Under the pieces are notes generated by a model that was given only the letters and a program-made list of their open reading frames with translations, was not told the DNA's origin and searched no databases. Below, piece after piece: positions 55,919-64,000 of a stretch of DNA of 64,000 nt. A program made the translations under genes and the position numbers. The DNA is from Plumapathes pennacea (taxonomy: Eukaryota; Cnidaria; Anthozoa; Antipatharia; Myriopathidae): the NCBI GenBank assembly GCA_964036295.1, contig OZ038462.1, positions 39,785,680 to 39,849,679 on the forward strand, read 5' to 3'. Position 1 is the first letter of the stretch. Each line of letters starts with the position of its first letter.

Positions 55919-58900
55919 CATACCACCCAGATACTGTATAATGTACCTGATCCTGATTGTGCTTGCCAAATAGAGTGGACAGTAATGATGTGTCAACATC
56001 ATAGAACTTGTCAGTGGACACTTGAGGTAGCATCTCATCAGTGTCCATTTTTGTTTCCTCTCCCGACTTTGGAGATGCACTTTCCTGGACTTTTTTCTTC
56101 AGTTCAAACTCTTCATGGCCATCTTTTGTAGGATCATAACGTACTGTGGAAAAATCTCTGAATGTCCAGAGAATACAGTAACCAGATTAGCTGAATTGAC
56201 ACAATTAAATGCTTGACATGATGGCAAGCTTGTCTCACCAATACTAATAAAAGAATATTCGCTGTAAGCACATGTTGCCATGCCACATAGTGCAATACAG
56301 GTATGCTGCCCCAGTGTATCATTCTTAAACATTTTAGACTGAGATAGCTTGTTTTGTACATGTAATCTGGTCTGAAAAAGGTTTAAAGTATGAGGGCACC
56401 CCACCCCACCCCACCCTGGTGATTACTATAAGTTTAGTGTCAGGCTAACATGCTGTATGTGTACTAACTTGAGTTAAATTTAGCTTTTGGCATAAACAAT
56501 CAGATTGTGCAGTGCTCGACATTAATGGTTGCCCACTATGGCCAGGGCAACCAAAATTTTGGTCGGGTGGGTAAATTCAGGGCCAGGCAACCAGAAATTA
56601 TGAAACTTCAGGGCCAGGCCACCAGAAATTATAAAACTTTCTATTGCTTAAAGTCCATCTAGAGGACCCCTCTGTAAATCACTTTGTTGGTGAAGTCGGC
56701 TTCCTCATTAAAGATTATTATTATCTACAGTTTGAAGGGCAACCAACCTAAAACCTTAATGTCGAGCACTGTCTTGTAGACTAGTGAACTATTCTTTATA
56801 AAATAGTATGATTGGGACAATTACGTGAATATATTCTCCCCAGCATTGCTGTGGCAGTGACGGCTAGTAGTCACATTTCCTTTCAAGACTTTCTGTAGGA
56901 CTGACAGATACATCTCTTTTTCTTTGTGCATGTCCACAATGAATTCAGATTCAGGTTCATTTGGTACATCAGCTGCATCAACTTGCTCACTCCATTCTGT
57001 GTCAGCTGATTCATCGTCACTTTCCAGGAATTTCTCATCCAACTTGAACCTTTCATCTCCTCCAAAAGACTTCTGTAATCTAAACAACTAGAAACAAAAA
57101 GTTTACATGATTGTGATACTTAAAAATTACATACACAGTAATGGTTTATTTTATCTTCGGCTGAGTGAGCAAAGCGTAATGAAAGAGACGATAAATAGTT
57201 TCTCGAGTTCCCAAGCACAAGGATAGAATGTGAAGTAGTGCATGGTGATTGTAAATATGGTGAGATGTGAAGAGGTATGCATTGTAGATGTGTGAGGAGT
57301 TATTGTTTATGTTCAGGGTGTGGAAAGCATGCATATGGAAGGATGCTAGTATATAAGAGGTGAACAAGGAGAAGAGATTCATTGTGGTCTACTTCTCAAG
57401 CGGACATCTTTCATTTAGTTTTTTCCTTGACCTCAATGGAATGTATTGTGATTAAATGGGCTAGGCTTTGCATCTGCTAGACCCGCACCGCAATATTGTG
57501 TGGCAGTTCTTGGTGCGGAATATTCAAAAAATGAGTGTACTGCAGACTGATAGAATAAAGTAAAATAACACATAGAAAAAGGCAGAATATCTGAACACTT
57601 AAGAAAATGCATAAAGGACATGGAAACTTGAGCTATTAGAGTCTAACAAGTCTATGTTTTAGATGATTGTTCAAGAGCTAAAGCTTGAATTTGTGAAATT
57701 TTCATCACAATGTAGGAAAGTGGTTCAAAAAAATTTGGTGTCCAAGTTCTACAAAAAAACGAAATTCATGTAAATACATTTTGTTTTCAAAACTGCTGTA
57801 TATAATGTAGAATCTACCTAGTCTGTAAGTACTGTCCTGTATATTCTGGACAACGTTGTTGAAAGTAATATTGAGCTTGTGAGATTAGAGTAAGGAAAGA
57901 TGTTAAAAAATAAATCAGTGCCCAAGTTCAGCAAAGTAACATTTATACACACGTGTATATTCATTTTGTTTAAATTTTACCTTTTCCCCTGCCTTGCCTT
58001 CAAACTGCTCTTTGACAGAGAAGAGATCCCCACTATTGACTTCTTCCTCTCCACTTGAGTCTCCCTCATTGTCAAGACCAAGCCAAGATGCTGCATCAGA
58101 CCCTGAAACCTAAAAAAAAACACAATTTAACTTTAGAAATTCTAACCAGTTTTCATAAGTCAATGTAAACCAGTCTAGATCTGCTGCTGGTACATGCAAG
58201 AGAGTTGGTATGGCTAGTGTAATTGCCACACTATGAACACCTGTTTCTGTTATAATAACATGCATACAATAATTTCTGCATTCTGATTGGCTGAGCGCAT
58301 GTCAATTTATCCCAAACAGTGCAAAAATGTGTAATTAACAGTGCAGAAATGTGAAATTAACAGTGCAGAAATTTGAAATTAAAAATTGCCGATAACTGGC
58401 GCGCATATTCGCGGCAAAGCAAAATAAAACAGAAAGCGTTTTCATTCCTCAGGACAATTCCGATTCTGCTTCGAGAAAACAAAGTTCTTGAGACACTTCA
58501 CGAAATTGAAAAAAGATTGCTCAACAAAAATTATTGTATGCATGTTATTAACAAGACAGTAATCACATGATTTCGAGTGCAATTTTGAATAAATAAGCAC
58601 TCGTAAAGTTTTCAAAGACCACAAATTTTGTGGTCTTTGAAAATTTACTCGTGCTAATTTATTCCAAATTGCACTCGAAATCATGTGATTACCTATACTA
58701 ATATAACATGTATTGTATAGTGTATATACAGTACAGTACTGTATATAAGACAACTCTTTATGGTATGTCAGTGTATGTAATAATGACCTTTTTGTTGGAA
58801 GTAGCACGGTCTTTCTGTCGGATTTCTTTAATCTCTCTATCCTCCTCTTCAAATACAATGTGATTCCCACTGCCATGCTCTGCTTTCTTGCAGTCAATAT

Positions 58901-61900
58901 TCTGCAATGCATCTTTTATGAGGACTTTCTGGCCCTTGGAAAATTCCTGTCTCTTTTTCAAAGCATCTAGTCTCTTCATATTTGACAAACTGGGCTTAGC
59001 ATTAACGTCAGGGATTTGTGAACCATGTCCAGCAGAAACAGCTGCTAATTTGTGTGCATGGTCATTTCCTTTCGAACCATTTGGTGCATCTGTGTTGTGT
59101 CTCACTTCTTCTACTGTTGCTACTTTATTTTGGCTTTTTCTTGCTGTCTTTTTCTCTTTTATCCTCAAATTGAAATCTGAAGAATTGCAGTCAAAGCCAT
59201 TGCTTTCCTTGTTCTGTTTGTTCAGGTCAACCTCACTCTTCTGCATCTCTTCATTCTCTTTTGTTTTCTTCCCACATTCTGTCTTCACCCCCACTTCTTC
59301 TTCTTCTTCTTCCTCCATATCATCGTCACTATCATCATCTTCGTCTCCTTCATCATCATCGCTAGTATCATCCTCATCTTCCCCATAGTCATCATCCTCG
59401 TCTTCGTCGTCATCATCATCATCTCCTTCTTCCCCCTCAATATCATCACCTCCTTCTTCTTCCTCATCTTCTTTCACCAGTGTTACTCTATTCCCTTTCG
59501 TCATCATAGCTTCAGTTTTATTGCTTCTTGTAATTTCTCCATTTACATCCGATGGCACATGTGAGCCCTCCCAGGTGTGCTTCTGATGTTTATCTTGAGA
59601 ATTCAACTTCAACTTTGCAGTCCTTGAACCTTGTACCAAATCAGAACCCACATCTTTCTCTAGATCTTCCACATCTCCCTTGAGAATGTCACAACTTCCT
59701 GTTGAATCCCCATCATCCAAAGAATCGTCACTGTACTCTGAAGAACTCATTTGATCACTTTGCTCATCTGGCATTCTGTCAAAAGATTTATGCCCCTTCT
59801 GCGTTTGATTTACACTTCTGCTATCATGACGGCGCTGGTCCCAAGATGCTTTTCTAGATGTCTCAACCACAGAATTTGCTGGTCTCCTCTCCTTCAAGTT
59901 CCAAGTTAACCTTGAAACTGGCATTGGTTCTACCCCATCCTTTACTTTCTTTAAACAGTGAGTGGTCTGACTGGGATCAAATTTGCTGATCTTCCTTCCA
60001 TCCCTGCGTCTGAGAAACATAATTGGGAGGACACGGCCAAACTTGCCAACCACCCAGTTTCGTTTGCCCTCCACAAGTGTTCCTGGTGAAGAAGACCCCA
60101 TGTGTACTTTTAGTGGCACACTAGATTCTTTTTGTATATCCTTATTGCTTTTCTCAGATCCCTCACTTAAATCTTCGTCTGCATTCTTTTCTGTTGGTAA
60201 AGTGTCATTTTTGTACTGCTCACTGCGTTCTTTATGAAGTCTGCAAAATAATGAAGGTGGAGGTAAAAACATGTGCAACACTGGCTGTGGTTACTGTATA
60301 TATTAACCCTTTCAGCACCAAGAGTACAGGCAATTAAGGCAAATTTCTCGCTTCACTACATGAAATTATATGTTAACGGTACATGTACATGTGGTCAACA
60401 AGTCAATAATAATATTAGTAGCGGTAATCATTGGTGTGCGAGTTCAATTAACGATTAATAGTGCAAGTAATGTTTGAAAATTCTAACAAAATAACACGAG
60501 TCTGCAGGACGAGTGTTGTTTGTGGAATTTTCAAACATTACGAGCACTATTAATTGTTAATTTAATGAGCATGCCAATGGTTACTAGTTAATAATATAGA
60601 TGCAAAAACAAGCAAGGTGAAGGAAGCCATTCCAAAGCAAAACCAACAGTCAATCAATGTCAAACGCGCAACTTTTAATTGGACGCTGAAAATTCATGTG
60701 TGGAAATTTGCATAATGCAAAACTCAATTCAAGAAAAGACGTCCAAGAAATAAAGTAGCGGAACAAATAAATACTGCACTAAACTACAATCCTAATAATT
60801 CTAATTCTAAAAACTCCTAACTACAGTAATACTACTAAGTCAGTATGGAGAAAATGTCAGCATGCAAGCTACAGTAAACTGTAGATACTGTACAATAGTT
60901 TATATTATCTAATAAGTAATACATGTACATTATTGTACAGTACAGTATAGAGCAGCAATTGAGATAAAAATCTCACTCAGCTTTTGTTTTAATATGAAAA
61001 CATTCACACACAGTACAATTTACAATACATCTTTCATTCATATCATCAATACATCTCATTTAAGTACATGTACTGTACAAACAGCACTGAAAACCCTTTG
61101 ACTCGTGCATATTGAATATCAGTATTTTAGCACAAGCCTTACCTCAAAAGGAAGCTTTCCTTTGCTGTTTGTATCTTTAACTGGTTTCCTTTCCACTTAG
61201 AATTGTTCAGGATTGATACACCTAAAAGAATACCAAAACAAACTTACAGTATAATTATTCACAAACCATAAAAAAATTACAACACAAGGATGTAGTACAT
61301 TTTACACCAAAGATTACATGCAACCATTGGGAACATCACATCTGACATGGATTTGTACTGCACCTGTTGTGTTTTGTGATATCACTTTCTTGTCTACAGC
61401 TGAAATGATACATACAGTATACTTAACTCAAGCTTGTACTCACACTTTTTCAGATTTCCATCTGTCATGTCAATATTAACATATGCAAATGTCTTAATCG
61501 GACATCCTAAAACAAAAGGAGAATGCAGGAGAAATATAATAAATAATAATATGTACATGACAATATAATAATAATAAATAATAATAATCTTTATTTACCC
61601 TCAGTAATGTAATATTATAGCACATATGTGCTAGTTAGACTGAGCCAAATATATAATGTATTGTAATGCGCGAGCATTAGTTGCTAGCAAGTATTGAGTT
61701 GAGTTCGTTAATCGAATGTAATGCGCGAGCATTAGGTGTTCACGTGTGTAAGTTTAGTCCGTTTGTTGTCCGTTAAGTGTTAGCGTATGTAGTAAAGTCC
61801 GTTAAAGTGGCGACTGATAGCGAATCGGTTAGCGTGTGTCTAGTATAAAAGGGATCACAAGCCGTTGTAGTACGGGTTTTGTACGAGTTTTTGTACGAGA

Positions 61901-63012
61901 GTTTCGTATGAGTCATTTTGTATGAGTCGACGTACTGTTGAGAGGCTAATAAAGTTGGACGTTGTTGAAGCTCTGTTTCCTGTGTTTGTGGACCCTGGGT
62001 ACGTTACAGTATTTATAATCTTAAGGTAATTACTGTAAGTAGATTAAAGTGAAGAATTAAAAGAAGTGAAAGTAGAAAGACTACAATGAATATTTTTTCT
62101 TCAAAACTTAGGAAACAATAAAAATAAAATAAAACATTTGCATGTGTGCACCACCCAATCCTTGCCTCCAAAAGCCTCTCTACTTTAACTCACAGTTTAC
62201 CTGAATCATCTTTTCTTTGAATTATTTCCACTGAACAAACAGAGCCAAAGGACTTGAAACAATTTCTGTAGAGTATAAAGTACCATAAGTCAGATGCATG
62301 GGAAAGCTGTCAATTCTCACAGCATTACTGATACATTTCCTTTTAAGTGGTTTGGAGAATCGGCATATTTACAGGTATGAACCTCGACATGAAAAGGTTA
62401 AACACTGAACTTGAGTCAAACTCAATACAAATTTAGCTCAAAGAACACCGCGGAAATACATTCTTGACGTCACTTCCATTGGTCGGTGTTCGTCCATGCC
62501 TATCTACAGTAGCTTCTCATAACTCGAGTTAAAATTTCATCATCATGTGCAAGCCTCGTTTTTCTTGTGCACAACTTATGTTATAGAAAATGCCTTGAAC
62601 TGTAGCTTACAGTTGAGTATAGAGTCCTAGTACTAAAATTCTTGGCTAAGTCTTGAGTTTTTACAAGCATTACATTTAACTACTGTACAAAACCTGCACC
62701 TGAATCCACAGTTTTACTGCTGATTCAAAAATAAAGTGGCCGCATGGCCGAAAAACATATTTCTGTGGTGCCAGCCCAAAGGCATTTGCTCATTTGCATT
62801 GAGTTCAACTCATGTGAAGTTCAATGTTTGACCTAGGTCTAATAGACTTACAAAAGTTAGCAAAAGAAAAGGAGATGATCAGGTATAAAGTGTGACTCCT
62901 ACAAATTAGAGCAGGAGTAGTTAGCATGTCTAAGTTGTCACCTCAAATGGTCTTCGGTTGTGTCACTGTGCAATCCTCCAACAAAAAGCCTTCTGTTCTC
63001 AATTTCTGCCAT
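54756..63012 (-). CDS. NOL8: NOL8 orthologue, nucleolar protein 8
   Basis: NOL8 is a nucleolar RNA-binding protein linked to ribosome biogenesis. Ten coding exons give 924 aa: 62942-63012, 62201-62265, 61444-61506, 61143-61221, 58788-60240, 57981-58109, 56825-57087, 55947-56157, 55233-55512, 54756-54916. The N-terminal RRM (about residues 8-90) reads RRLFVGGLHSDTTEDHL, FKSFGSVCSVEII, KTFAYVNID, WKGNQLKIQTAKESFL. Other matches to the family are VVGKFGRVLPIMFLRRR, KEQFEGKAGEK, FGGDERFKLDEKFLESDDE, VRYDPTKDGHEEFE and the C-terminal HKDAIRRQRKMATKR. The large exon holds an unbroken Asp/Glu tract of about 60 residues. It is shorter than human NOL8 (about 1,167 aa). The gene is convergent with the protease-like gene. 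Confidence 0.93.
56512..56771. mobile_element. Terminal-inverted-repeat element (GTGCTCGACATTAA)
   Basis: AGTGCTCGACATTAATGG ... CCTTAATGTCGAGCACTG bound about 260 bp in a NOL8 intron. Confidence 0.7.
58253..58700 (+). mobile_element. Composite palindromic element, copy 2
   Basis: Same order as copy 1 in reverse sense: ATAACATGCATACAATAATT, a 65-codon frame starting MKLKIAD, then a palindrome around CAAAGACCACAAATTTTGTG. It lies in a NOL8 intron. Confidence 0.7.
60430..60580. repeat. Palindromic element
   Basis: TTAATAGTGCAAGTAATGTTTG and its inverse CAAACATTACGAGCACTATTAA flank a centre near CTGCAGGACG; it lies in a NOL8 intron. Confidence 0.6.
61662..62008 (+). mobile_element. Solo LTR of a retrotransposon (NOL8 intron)
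   Basis: The 347-bp element starts TGTAATG and ends GTTACA, flanked by a perfect 4-bp duplication GTAT (61658-61661 and 62009-62012). It holds a TATAAAA box (61844-61850) and an AATAAA signal (61948-61953) in the right order for a plus-strand LTR. No internal retroviral coding region is present, so it is a recombined solo LTR. It lies between NOL8 exons 61444-61506 and 62201-62265, opposite in sense to NOL8. Confidence 0.75.
62300..62402. repeat. Same inverted-repeat family, copy 7 (half element)
   Basis: TCAATTCTCACAGCATTACTG and a GGAGAATCGGCAT landmark, ending in AAAAGGTTAA, lie in a NOL8 intron. Confidence 0.55.
62446..62776. repeat. Roughly 300-bp dispersed repeat, copy 2
   Basis: Same orientation as copy 1 with matching landmarks (GTGCAAGCCTCGTTTTTC, TTACATTTAACTAC, GCATGGCCGAAAAAC). 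It lies in the first coding intron of NOL8. Confidence 0.65.
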
Positions 63013-63619
63013 TCCACTCTAAACTGAATTGAAATTTGACAGTTGAGCTCAAACATAGAAATCGTCAACAGGGTGGCACATATTTCACACTGAAATTTTG
63101 TTCTTGGTGGGTGTATTTAGCAGAAAGCAGAACGCGACTGCAGTGAACGAAAACAAACCTAAGTCTTTATTGATTGGTTGCAAAAGAGCATTTATTGTGA
63201 ACGACACGGGGAAGGTGCACATTAAACTCAGTGTGAGTACTTTTTGCACCAATTTTACCTTAAATTTCTTAAGACCAGCCGAAAGAAAGTTGCAAAAAAG
63301 ACGTAATTTAATTCTGTGGTACTTTTATTATGGTGTTCTATGCTGTACAGGCTGTACATACACCATAAATGCGGTGAGGAATAAATATCTTGTATTATAT
63401 CGAGCTCTATCAAAACTACGGTGGATCTTACTATATATAAAAGCCAAGGTTTGATTTATACAGACGTTTTGCCTGTGTGAAATTCATTATGTCGGTGTGG
63501 TTGTCTTGCAACGTTGTTTAAGTTTGTAAAATATATAGACTGGAGCATTCAACACAAATAACGTTAATACATCACGCGTTGCATTGATAGAGGTGATACT
63601 GTGTTTGTTTAGGCATTAC

Positions 63620-63700
63620 CTGAAGGTTGCAGGAGCTACACTTTCCATTCAAGGTACAGGTTGGTCGCCATGCTGTTTGGCCGCCATGTTGTTCTCATTG
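63620..63700 (-). promoter_or_regulatory. Probable NOL8 non-coding first exon and core promoter
   Basis: On the minus strand CCTTCAG|GTAATG is a good donor (exon edge 63620). It can join an acceptor just upstream of the NOL8 ATG (TTTAG near 63,018). Minus-strand AACAACATGGCGGCC near 63,680-63,695 is a YY1-type initiator motif typical of housekeeping genes. The exact start is not determined. Confidence 0.5.
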
Positions 63701-63709
63701 TAGTTACCA

Positions 63710-64000
63710 GTCCACCACCAGGCGTGGCTGCTAAGTCAAAGTGAGACTGAGCATGGAGTTCCCGTGATTCGAGTATTGCTATAAACTAAAATCAAATATA
63801 CCAGACATTCCTTTATAAAGTCCGTGGTGGTTGCCGCCGAAAATTTTGTTCTCAAACGCTAGTATATCGTGTTAATTGTTTGGAATACCAGCCTTCGGCT
63901 TTTAACAATAGTTTCCCGTAGGCCGATCAACTCAATCAGTCCGTACGGCCGAAGCGGGCAATCAGATAAACACAATCTGTGTGAATGACTTTATTCTGTA
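63710..64000. other. No gene recognised at the right edge
   Basis: No convincing coding exon is visible. A gene divergent from NOL8 could start here but I cannot support it. Confidence 0.3.

Noticed and set aside
63098..63454. 118-codon plus-strand frame near the right end
   Set aside because: It lies in the 5' UTR intron of NOL8 on the opposite strand, with no recognisable domain or splice support.

Overview
The window is nuclear DNA of an animal with split genes and GT-AG introns. It looks most like an anthozoan cnidarian, probably a stony coral: human-like orthologues (PCM1, TRAPPC2, NOL8), a Sox gene, fast-evolving secreted CUB/EGF proteins, introns of 0.1-2 kb, and many small AT-rich inverted-repeat elements. 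The species is inferred, not proven. All exon models below were built by hand from splice sites, reading phase and family homology.

Layout. 1-9.5 kb: the minus-strand 5' part of PCM1, a centriolar-satellite scaffold, which runs off the left edge. 11.1-11.45 kb: a compact divergent promoter shared with TRAPPC2 (plus strand, 11,452-14,060), which carries a minor-class AT-AA intron and a GC-AG intron. 14.1-17.4 kb: repeats and one orphan zinc-ribbon ORF. 17,436-18,119: an intronless Sox HMG-box gene. 18.1-22.8 kb: no recognisable gene.

22,784-53,533 is the most unusual part. Two secreted multidomain genes lie head to head with only 476 bp between their start codons. The minus-strand gene (29 exons, about 1,090 aa) encodes signal peptide-CUB-CUB-16 EGF-short coiled coil-VWC-acidic tail. 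The plus-strand gene (15 exons, about 1,010 aa) encodes signal peptide-CUB-CUB-LDLa-LDLa-9 EGF-trypsin-like domain. They share an intron position in CUB2, an EGF exon of identical length (187 nt) and a GRGDC motif at the same place in one EGF, so they look like inverted-duplication paralogues with different C-terminal ends. The protease domain has Asn for Asp102 and no activation site, so it is probably a pseudoprotease. An extracellular matrix or adhesion role, possibly skeletal matrix, is inference only.

54,756-63,012: NOL8 on the minus strand (10 coding exons, 924 aa), convergent with the protease-like gene, with a solo LTR in one intron. Its 5' UTR exon and a YY1-type promoter lie near 63.6-63.7 kb.

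The introns are rich in repeats, especially in the minus-strand CUB/EGF gene: a pentamer satellite, a 77-bp minisatellite that has copied a real splice donor, and two other minisatellites. At least seven copies of one roughly 200-bp inverted-repeat family are scattered through the window.
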